Assembly (NCBI GenBank): GCA_011799875.1
Contig: CM022302.1
Coordinates: 524,038,228 to 524,102,227 of the forward strand
Source: Thinopyrum elongatum
Lineage: Eukaryota; Streptophyta; Magnoliopsida; Poales; Poaceae
Length of the DNA stretch: 64,000 bases
Direction: 5' to 3'
The position numbers were made by a program, and so were the translations under genes. The notes under the pieces are model-generated. The model ran no database searches, was not told the origin of the DNA, and saw nothing but the letters and a program-made list of their open reading frames with translations. Numbering within the stretch: the stretch's first letter is position 1; every line of letters begins with the position of its first letter. This document shows, one piece after another, positions 34,789-44,800 of this stretch.

Positions 34789-36088
34789 ACTCCCCCAAAC
34801 TTAACCCATTACTTGTCCTTAAGCAATTCAGTTGACAAACTGAAAGTGACAAAGAAAAACTTTTACAAACTCTGTTTGATCTTGTTGTTGCAAATATGTC
34901 TAGCCAATATCCAGGTTTTCAGCAAAGTTTATGAACTAACCATATTCACAATAACATTTAGGTCTCACATTTACTCATATCAATGGCATAATCAACTAGC
35001 GAGCAATAATAAATCTCGGACGACAACACTTTTTCAAAACAATCATGATATAATATGGCAAAATGGTATCTCGCTAGCCCTTTCTGAGACCACAAAACAT
35101 AAATGCAGAGCACCCCTGAAGATTAAGGACTGACTAGACATTGTAATTCATGGTAAAAGAGATCCAGTCACAGTCATACTCAATATCAATTAATAACAAT
35201 GCATATAAATGACAGTAGTGCTCTCTAACTGGTGCTTTTTATAAGAGGATGATAGCTCAACATAAAAGTAAATAGATAGGCCCTTCGCAGAGGGAAGCAG
35301 GGATTTGCAGAGGTGCCAGAGCTCGAGCTATTAAAACAGAGATGAATATAATTTTGAGCGGTATGCTTTCATTATCAACATAACAACCAAGAGATCTCAC
35401 TATCTTCCATGCTAGATACATTATAGGCGGTTCTCAAACAGAATGGTAAAGTTTTTACTCCCCCTCCACCAACAATCACACTCCACGGCTGATCCGAAAC
35501 AACGGGTACCGTCCATACCAACAACAATCCTAGGGGAGTTTTGTTTGAGGTTATATTTTGATTTGATTTTGAGCATGGAACTGGGCGTCCCGATTACCAG
35601 CCACTTTCTCGTGAATGACAAGTGAATCAACACTCATCGTGAGAATAAGCCACCTAGCATGGAAGATACTGACAGCCCCAGTCACTACATGAGCGATTTG
35701 GGCATACAAAACAGATTATTATTTGAAGGTTTAGAGTTGGGCACATGCAAATTTACTTGGAACGGCAGATAAATACCGCATATAGGTAGGTATGGTGGTC
35801 TTATATGAAACAACTTTGGGTTTAAGGAAGTGGATACACAAGCAGTATTCCCGCTTAGTACAGATGAAGGCTAGCAAAAGATTGAGGAGCGACCAACTAG
35901 AGAGCAACAACGGTCATAAATATGCATTGAGATTAACCAACATTGAATGCAAGCATGAGTAGGATATAAATCACCATGAACATAAATATCATGGAGGCTG
36001 TGTTGATTTTGATTCAACTACATGCGTGAACATATGCCTAGTCAAGCCACTTAAATCTTTCAAAGGAAGATACCATCCTATCATACTA
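34789..36088 (-). other. WHAM-like non-coding 3' region
   Basis: No coding sequence seen. Collinear sequence resumes after the MITE at 36554 (CATCATAACCATTTTAA) for about 60 bases or more. Confidence 0.65.
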
Positions 36089-36551
36089 CTCCCTCCGTCC
36101 CAAAATTCTTGTCTTACATTTGTCTAGATACGGATGTATCTAATATTAAAACGTGACTTGATACATCAGGCAAAATTGACAAATTTGACCTCAGAGTGAA
36201 AGTATTTCACAAATTAAACTGTTTTTGAAAAAATTCCACACCGCTGACCCTTTTGTGCAGAGCCTAACAGCTAGGCGCTGCACTCTACTGTGCAGCTCCT
36301 TACAGCTAGGCGCTGCACAGTGTAGTGCAGCGCCTAGCTGTCGGACGCTGCACAGGTGTGGCGCCTGAGTGTTAGGCGCTACACAGTAGAGTGCAGCGCC
36401 TTGCTGTTAGGCGCTGCACGTTAGGGGTCAGTTGGGTGAAATACTTTCAAAAACAGTTTAGTTTGTGAAATAGTTTCGCCCTGAGGTCAAATTTGTGTCT
36501 TTTGCCCCGTATCTAGACAAATGTAAACCAAGAATTTTGAGACGGAGGGAG
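36089..36551. mobile_element. Stowaway-like foldback MITE with palindromic core (463 bp)
   Basis: Ends CTCCCTCCGTCCCAAAATTC and, on the other strand, CTCCCTCCGTCTCAAAATTC, flanked by TA at 36087-36088 and 36552-36553. The arms stay complementary for about 150-190 bases each: both carry ATTTGTCTAGATACGG, AATTTGACCTCAG and AAACTGTTTTTGAAA in inverted order. The left arm has an additional GATGTATCTAATATTAAAAC segment absent from the right. The core (36255-36420) is built from several copies of GCTAGGCGCTGCAC and its inverse. No protein is encoded. Confidence 0.88.
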
Positions 36552-36916
36552 TACATCATAACCATTTTAATTTGCATGTTGGCACTGCAATTCCGGTGTA
36601 TATTGATGACGCACAGGGAAAAGGAATCTGCGAGGAGTACAAAATATGTATGTAACCATCATTCAGATTCCCGGCAGATTATAGAAACATAGCAATGTTG
36701 TAACCATCATTTAGATTCCAGGCAGATTCCCGACAAAGTGGAACGTCTTGCAGTTGCACCAAACAAACCATAAAGACAGAATTCCGGCAGAGACCAAAGA
36801 TGGGAAGCAGAAACAGAACTTCACGGTTACAGGCTAACAGCCAACACATGGCCACCATTGCAGATTCTTTAGAGAAACAGAAGTCTTCAGATGAACAACA
36901 TGACCGACCACACATC

Positions 36917-39900
36917 TTAGTCGCTATCAGTGGAGTCACTATCAGCGGATGAATCTGCACAAACAAGGCAAGTCAGAAACATAGAAGGGAATTTCAAATA
37001 TCCTGGGTAGCATTTTGATGTAGAGGAACTATACTGCAGCCTGACCAAATTTCTGTAGTTGTTAACAAAAGAGTTTAGCCTTGCAAGGGCAAAACACCAA
37101 CACGAATATGACCGTTCAGAGAAGCCTCAGGACTGCCTAAGGCTTAAACAAGTGTGGAACACATGCAATTTAGCTTCTGTTAATCAAACTAACAACAGGC
37201 TTGAACAACAGTAAATACAGCGAGGCAAGGGCAATCCTTGCTGGATGAATGCAGAGCACATATTGTACATTCTACCCACTATCATTCTTAGGGTATGTAT
37301 TCTACCAAATCGAACACGAGTGAAGACCGAAACTGAATTTCAAGATGAGAACAGCTACTATTGTCATTAGTATTTAAACATTAAAAGGATAAGATAATTT
37401 CTTGAACTGAAAAGAAGAGAAGAGAAAAAAAATTGATTTTGCATGGATGGTAGAGATCTATAAGCACATCAAAAATGTGTGCTAACTATTGTAGTGTCAC
37501 CAACAATTACAGAATAATAAACTATGTTGAAACACATCACCCATTCTAAACTCCATCAGCATGCAAATCCAATTAAACATACTAAAGGATAGTGGATCAA
37601 AAATATGGATAGATTTGGAGGAGGTGTCATACATTCTAAGAGCATCTCCAACAGCAGACCAAAAAATGCAGCCGAAACCAAAAAAAGAAAAAACAGAATT
37701 TTAGGCTAAAACATGTATGGCGACCAAACCAATTTAGGATATAGCCTAAAAATTGCTATCGAATTGGTAAATATACCAATCCACTAGCGGCAGACCAAAA
37801 ACGCAAAAAGCTGCGGCGGGAACCCCAACCGCCCCGACCTGAAATTTCACCGCCGCTGCCGCTCCACATCCCTCCTCAGCACCGGCCGATTCTCACCGCC
37901 ATTGCCACTCCTCAACCACCCCGAGCCCTTCCGCTCGTTCCTACTGGTGGAGACCCCATGGCCGCCGCAGAAGCTCGGGCCGGAAGTCATCGATTTCTAC
38001 AGTTCCCCTGCCCCACCGCTGGCTGATATGCTCGCCGCCGCGCCACCGTCGATTAGCGGCCGGGCGACCCCCACATGACCACCATCGAGCCGCCACTCCA
38101 TGACAAGCTCTCGTTACTCAGGCAGCGCGATGCCGCCAAAGTTGGCTGCATCCCCGGCTCCCCTCCCGACCCCTGAGTCCTTCCTGATGCCTTTCCTAGG
38201 CCATATGCAGGAATACCATATGCCATCATGTGCAATGTCGTAGTCACCTTTTGGACTGTTGTGTCCAAGATCTCTGTCACAATTCCTCTGCATGATGAAT
38301 CGATCATGCCCTTTGACGGAGTTGGCAATGTGGAGGAACAAGTTCGGAGCCATTCTGAATCGGCGTCAAGAGTGTTGTGTCCAAGATCTCCCGGCACAGT
38401 CCCTCCTTTGCACAAAGAATCAATCATGCCCTTTGACAGAGTTGGCAATGTGACATAACACTGTGCATCACCTGACAATGGGAGAGAGCACTTCCATCAA
38501 GTGTGTGAAGCAACATACTAAGGCGGTGGTCAAAGTGTTTGGGCGACAGTATTTGAGAGCACCCAATGCTCAGGACACATAGGCTTTTGGAGATGAACAA
38601 AGCATGGGGGGTTTCCAAGTACGCTCAGCTAGGTGGAAGAACTGCCTTGCGGCATGTCATGGACAATTCAAAGGCCATGTGAAGGATGCCACCATCATTC
38701 TTGAAGCCATTGCAGATCAGGAGACATGGTTTTGGATGCCTATTCTGGAATGCCTGGAGCTTACAATGACATCAATGTGCTTTACCGATCACCACCCTTT
38801 GCACGGTTAGCCAATGAGGAACCACCATCGATGGAGTTTCAAGCAAATGGCCGCACATACAACAAGGGGTACTACCTAGCATATGGGATATACCAAAAGT
38901 GGGCAACCTTTATGATGCCAATTCCCAGGCCCCAAGGTAAGAAATAACTTGGTTTCCATAGTGTTCAACCAGCTGCTAGGAAGGAAGTGGAGAGGACATT
39001 TGGGATTTTGCAAGCCCAGTTTGCTATTGTGCGAGGAGCAGGTCGGTTTTGGGAACAAGAAATCCTTTGGTACATCATGACTTCCGTCGTGATCTTGCAC
39101 AACATGATTATTGAGCATGAGTGTGGCCAAGATTTGGATTACTCCTATTATGAGTAAATGGAAAGGGTGGTGCATCCGCGTAGAAGGGAAGACCACATCC
39201 GACACTTTCTTCAAGCTCACCAAGAAATTCGAGATGCGGATACTCATGAACGTCTTGAACAAGATCTCATCAAAGAGTGGTGACGTGGAATGGGCAACAA
39301 GACCACTAGTTCTACTTCCAAGTTTCGTGTTATGTTTGATGAACAATTGTGTTGAATTTGGGGTTGTGGATTGATGAACTATGTAATAAATAAGTACTAT
39401 TCGTATTGGTTTTATTTGATTCGGATTAATTTAAAATGAGTTTACAACACTGCATATGCACAAATATGCATGGTGTTAGTAGAAGCTGAAATTTTGGTCT
39501 CCAGCTTCTGATCTGCTGCAAAAGCAAGAAATTTTCTGAAGACAAATGACCTTCTCTCTCCACACCTTAAACAGTTTTTTGGTCTGCTGTGGAGATGCTC
39601 TAATTGATGTGTAATTACAGCAGACATGTTAAACAAGTAGAAAGGGTTGTCATACATTCTAATTGGTAATGAATATTAAATATGGACAAAGGTAACTTAC
39701 AATCTGAGTCCGTATGTGGATCCTCCTTGATGCTAATCTGCTCACGAAGTATGCCACATGTACTTAAGATATTCAGGATTGCAAGAACTCCCTCATCAAC
39801 TTCTTCACATTCAACGTAAACGAACTTAAGGCATGCACACACAAATGATTGCGTTTTTGTTTCTTGGGCTCCTGTTGCTCCTACAATTTTCTATCAGATA

Positions 39901-41275
39901 AGAACGCTTAGTAAAGACACATACAGCATCCACAATAACACCTTAAATAATAGAGCAACATCGTTATCTATACAGCATATACCTCGGTGTTATCAAGCTG
40001 AAGAGTGAGTATCTCCAGAACTGGAGAGTGTCGGAGAATGCAAACAAGGTCAACAGTCGTAAACCACTCATTGAGTAACAGAGTCTTTAATTTGCCAAAG
40101 ACGGGGCACCATTTCAAATCCCATCTGTACAGAAACTGGATAAATTGCAAAGAATAAAAATAACTTCAGACTCCAGAAGATCAAATAATTTGTGCTATAA
40201 CAACCTGAAATATCATATTTATCCAACCAAGACACTATGTTATTAGCCATCGATTTGAGATGCATTAGAGGAAGATAAAGTACCAAAATGCGACAATGAA
40301 AGTAAACAACTTGCTTATCTGCAGTTCTAACAATGGATAGAAAAAATACAAGAGAAACTTTTAGGTGACAAATAACAAGAATAGAAACGGTACTAAGTGA
40401 AAGCGTACCATTTTAGGTAAAGCTATCAAGTCCAACTTGGCAGCATTGGACAAACCATTGAGAAGCACCCCCTCCTTGACAGGATAAGCATGACAACCAC
40501 AGACAATATTATCACAAACCCCCTGATTACTGCGACAGTGATCATGGCATGCATCTTCAAGGTTAACATGGGCTGTTTCTAGCAATGGCATGTTTTCAAG
40601 GAAAGGTGTCAGGCCTTCAAAATCCTCTAGCTGCAGTGAGATGAGACTCGGGGCACAAATCCGAAGGCGCACAATGTCAGGTAGAGAACAGTAGTCGGCT
40701 ATGCACAGGCGCTTTAGTGACATGGATGATATCTCACATGCACGAATGTTGCAAAGTTGAATCCTTAGATCCTCTAACACCAGGCAGCCTGAGAACTTCA
40801 AAGCAGAGTGGTTGAGGTTGACCCGTTCAAGGTGCAAGGTCTTCAAGTGTTGGGAGATGAGACTCAGAGGCACATCGAACACTGGTAGGTCGTACTGAAT
40901 GTCAGCTGCTCTTACTACGAGTTCCTCAGCTTTGCACGTCATAGCGTAATCAATTAACAGTTTAGTGCTTGTGAACGTGTCCTCTGGCTCATCATCAGGG
41001 CAGGCATCGATCTCACACCTGACTAGAGGCGAGTTCCCGCGGAGATGGATGACCAGCTTCACCAACTGTTCGAAACGCTTGTATCGTGGGAACGTTGGCC
41101 CGTCGAAGACAAATAGCAGGCTGGTCGCGTGCCTCCAGAGGTCGCGCCACCGGGTGTCGAGCACGCAGGTCTGCAGGGCATCCTCCGCCGGCAGGAAGGA
41201 CAGCACACGCCATAGGAGCTCGTCAGGGAGATCTCCAAAAGGGCCTCTGTCACTCGCAGCAGCCATCTCGAGCAT
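36917..41275 (-). CDS. F-box/LRR/FBD protein, gene 1 of the array
   Basis: Four exons with GT-AG borders: 41275-40409, 40135-39983, 39890-39701 and 36954-36917, giving about 415 residues. The F-box is near residues 10-50 (FGDLPDELLWRVLSFLPAED, then DALQTCVLDTRWRDLW); it would bind SKP1 in an SCF ubiquitin ligase. Leucine-rich repeats follow (LKTLHLERVNL, CLVLEDLRIQLCNI), and exons 2-3 encode an FBD-like end (WDLKWCPVFGKLKTLLLNEW, CILRHSPVLEILTLQL, CGILREQISIK). Exon 4 adds an acidic tail ending SDSTDSD. I chose the ATG at 41273-41275; 41264-41266 (MAAASDRG) is an alternative. An acceptor at 41298 and a donor at 41400 suggest a non-coding first exon, 31 bases from the Reina insertion. Intron 3 holds a Harbinger element. 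The frame is intact, but its promoter has been pushed about 6 kb away, so expression is uncertain. Confidence 0.82.
37640..39600 (+). mobile_element. PIF/Harbinger transposon in intron 3 of F-box gene 1
   Basis: 1961 bp with inverted termini GAGCATCTCCAACAGCAGACC and GGTCTGCTGTGGAGATGCTC. It is flanked by the 3-bp duplication TAA (37637-37639 and 39601-39603), as made by PIF/Harbinger transposases. The paralogous intron of gene 2 at about 50930-50960 reads CATTCTAATTGATGTGTAAT without the insertion, giving a clean empty site. Confidence 0.93.
38604..39283 (+). pseudogene. Harbinger DDE transposase remnant
   Basis: The C-terminal half of a plant Harbinger (DDE_Tnp_4 type) transposase. FKGHVKDATIILEAIADQET is followed, after a frameshift near 38735, by GMPGAYNDINVLYRSPPFAR (ND motif), GYYLAYGIYQKWATF, then an in-frame TAA at about 38945 and the segment KEVERTFGILQAQFAIVRG carrying the catalytic E. 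ILWYIMTSVVILHNMIIE follows, a TAA after SYYE near 39158, and a final stop at 39281. The upstream region 37800-38600 is GC-rich at first and probably the decayed N-terminus. No Myb-like partner gene is visible. With one frameshift and two internal stops it is inactive; any movement would need transposase in trans. Confidence 0.85.
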
Positions 41276-41398
41276 TCCGTCGAACAGGTGGCGGGCACTG
41301 CGATAGCGGAGTGAAATTAGCAAACAAAGAGGTCGAATGCGGCATCACTGAATCGGGGGAAATCATCTAGATCAATATTGGAAGTACCATCTCAGCTC

Positions 41399-41432
41399 AC
41401 CTCAACTCGCGGACAGCAGTAGGCGCCGGTCT
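41399..41432 (-). promoter_or_regulatory. Probable first exon end of F-box gene 1, abutting the Reina insertion
   Basis: On the minus strand GTCCGCGAGTTGAG is followed by GTGAGC, a good splice donor, and pairs with the acceptor TATCGCAG at 41298. The plus-strand copy at about 54570-54605 has the same layout. Confidence 0.5.
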
Positions 41433-41821
41433 TGTGAGGACCTGGATGGGGATCGAACTAATTTCAACACGGAAGTGGAGCTCCTCATGAATTTGTGAAC
41501 GAAATTTACTCAAAGATACCCTGATTTGGCCTGATACAAGAGGAAGACGAACCCTAGACTAACTACAGATATACTAAAAGTTCTTTTTTTCTTACTTTCC
41601 CCTCAGCGAGGTCTCGGCTTATAAGCTGCCGCAAATTACAGTGGGTGAAACGAAAGCACACTTAACTCAGCATCTGGACCGTCCATCTTCAGTAATGCTC
41701 TCGCATCTCCACCGTCAGATAACTGACAAAACGGTGCCTGCAGTGTTCGTCAGTTATCTTCTTCCATCTTCAGGTTTCTTCAGATGTAACTTCAGTAGCT
41801 TCTCTTGTTAGGCTCCTGACA
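41433..41821 (-). repeat. Reina-like 3' LTR
   Basis: 389 bp, TGTGAGGACC ... CTCCTGACA on the plus strand. Confidence 0.95.
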
Positions 41822-41832
41822 ATACCCCCCCT

Positions 41833-44800
41833 TTAAGACGCTGCTTGTCCACGAGTAGCGCGAGGTACATGTGGAGGTCTTGGTGGTGGTGGAGCGAAGT
41901 CTGGGAAAGTGGCCTGCAAGAAGGTTAGATCTTCCCATGTAGCATCTGTAGGGGCTAAATTTTCCCAGTGAATTAGCCATTGGGAAACAGAAGTTTTGTT
42001 TCTTTGCACTACTCTCTTATCCAGCACAGCAAATGGTGTTGTTTTCAATCTTCCATCCTCAGTGACAATTGGTACATGGGGAAGTGGTATGGCATGTTCG
42101 CCCAAGTGTTTCTTCAAGTGACTGATATGGAATACAGGATGGATGAGAGCAGTATCAGGAAGTTGTAATTTGTATGCAACTTTACCAACTTGTGCCAGCA
42201 CTTTATATGGTCCATAATATTTTGACCTCAACTTGAGAAAACCCCTAAGGCCAAAAGCATTTTGTCTGTAAGGTTGGACTTTGATATAAACATTGTCGCC
42301 CACTTGCAGTTCTCGCTCTGTTCTTTTCAGATCAGCAAAGTATTTCATTCTGTCTTGGGCTTGCAGTAAATTTCCTTTTAGTTGTTCTCTCATTTTCTCC
42401 CTCTCTTCCACAGTGGCTCTAGCTTCAGGCAGTATGGTTCTGGGGAGGGAAAGTTCTCCTATTTGTGGTGGATGATATGCATAAAGAGCTTCAAAAGGGG
42501 TTACTTTCAAAGATGTATGATAAGTAGTGTTGTACCACCACTCTCCCATGGAAAGCCAATTCATCCAGTCTTTGGGGTTTTGGAAAACCATATTTCTGAG
42601 ATACTGCTCCAGACATTGGTTCACTCTTTCTGTCTGGCCGTCGGACTGAGGATGGTGAGCAGTGCTAAAGCTCAATTTGACTTTAAAGCTGGTTAGGATG
42701 TCTTGGTAAAAGGTGCTGGTGAAGATCCTGTCTCTGTCAGAGACAATTACCACTGGCATGCCATGTAATTTCACAATGTTGTCCAAGAATAGTTGGAGAA
42801 CAGTCTGGACAGTGTAAGGGTGGCTCATAGGGAGAAAATGTGCATATTTGGTTAGCCTGTCCACAACTACGAGGATAACTTCTTTCCCTTTGGAATTAGG
42901 TAATGCTTCAATGAAATCCATAGAAATGTGGGACCAAGGAACTGCAGGTATCTCCAAAGGATCAAGCAGACCAGGAGAATGCACATGTTCAACCTTTGTA
43001 AGTTGGCACACAGGGCATACAGAAACATATGTTTCCACATCTTGTTTCATTCTGGGCCAATAGAAGTGTTTCTTTAGTCTGTGCAAAGTTGCTCTCACAC
43101 CAGAGTGCCCCCCAATAGCAGAGTTGTGGAAGGTGTTTAGGAGAGTGTTTCTGAAATCTGTGGCAGCTCCAATGTACAATCTGTTTTTGAACTTAATAAT
43201 ACCATCAGTTACTGCAAAATTGGAATTGGTTTGGATATCTTGAGCCAATCTGTGAAGCAGTTTAGAGCTGTCAGGATCATTCAAGTAACTTTTTCTGATA
43301 TCTTCCAGCCAATCTGCCTGGATAATGGTCATTTGTGCACACTGGGAATTTTCCACTTGATCTTTTCTTGAAAGAGCATCAGCAACAATATTTTCTTTCC
43401 CTTTTTTGTATTCAATGGAGTAATCAAACTCCAACAGTTTGAGTAACAACTGATGTTGTATCCCTTCGGTGAGTCTTTGAGTGGCCATGAATTTTAAGGC
43501 TTGTTGGTCTGTTTTGATTATCAAAGGATTTCCAATCAAATAGTGTCTCCATTTCCTCAATGCTTCTAGAATTGCCATTGCTTCTTTCTCATAGATGGAT
43601 TTTCCAAGTGCTGTGGGGCTTATTGCCTTGCTAAGAAAAGCAATAGGTCTTTGGTCCTGCATTAGTACAGCTCCTAATCCAGTTCCACATGCATCTGCTT
43701 CAATTGTGAAGGGCTTGGAAAAATTAGGTAGTGCTAGGACGGGGCAAGTTGTCATAATAATCTTGAGATCTGCAAAGGCCTTTTCCTGTTCTTCTCCCCA
43801 CTGGAACTGGTCTTTTTTAAGTGCATCATACAGTGGCCTACAGATATTCCCATAATTTTTGACAAATCTCCTGTAATAAGCAGTTAATCCAAGAAAACCC
43901 CTAAGTTTAGTCACATTGTCAGGTGAAGGCCAGTTGAGGATATCCTGGACTTTGCTGGGGTCAGTGGCCACTCCCTCAGTAGAAATGATGTGTCCCAAGT
44001 AACTGATTTCTTGCACAGCAAACTCACACTTACTCTGCTTAACATATAAACAGTTCTCTTTGAGCAAGTCCAATGCTATCTTGAGGTGTTTAATATGGTC
44101 TTCTAGTGTTTCACTGAACACCAATACATCATCAAAGAACACCAGAATAAACCTTCTGTGAGGACCAAAAATCAGGTTCATGAGGTTCTGAAAAGTTGTT
44201 GGTGCATTGGTTAGCCCAAAGGGCATGACTATATATTCATAGTGCCCAAGATGAGTTCTAAATGCAGTTTTTGGTATGTCTGGAGTAGCCATTCTGATCT
44301 GGTGAAATCCAGACCTAAGATCCAGTTTAGAGAAATACTTAGCTCCATGAAGTTCATCCAGCAGGTCCTCAATGATTGGCATAGGGAATTTATTTTTAAC
44401 TGTTTTAGCATTAAGCTGTCTGAAATCATTGCAGAGTCGCCATCCTCCATCTTTTTTTCTCACCATAACTGCAGGAGAGGAAAAAGGGCTAAGGCTGGGC
44501 TGGATTTCTTGTTTTATAAGCAAATCTTGGATTATTTCTTCCATGGCAGTTTTCTGATAGTGAGGCACTCTATAGGGTCTTATATTTGGAGGAGTGGCCC
44601 CGGGGATGAGCTCAATTCTGTGATCTATGTCTCTTGTTGGTGGCAGACCCACATGTTCCTCAAATACTCCTGCATACTCTTCCAATAATGCCTGTACTGG
44701 TGCAGGAACTATTGTAGGTTTCTCTGCAGAAGGTCTGATTAGATTGATCTGGATAAAATAACCCATAGCTCCCTTTTTGAATATTTTTGCAGCCTGCTCA

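Larger units (their letters stand above)
33402..36620 (-). mobile_element. WHAM-like Gypsy fragment: 3' LTR plus 3' internal region
   Basis: The LTR at 33402-34788 is followed on its right by the polypurine side (ACTCCCCCAAACTTAACC) and about 1.8 kb of non-coding 3' region, which holds the foldback MITE at 36089-36551 and fades out near 36600-36650. The coding region, 5' LTR and right target duplication are missing, so a deletion or rearrangement joined this fragment to the F-box locus. The expected left target site is CTGGC at 33397-33401. The family name is from memory and tentative. Confidence 0.75.
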
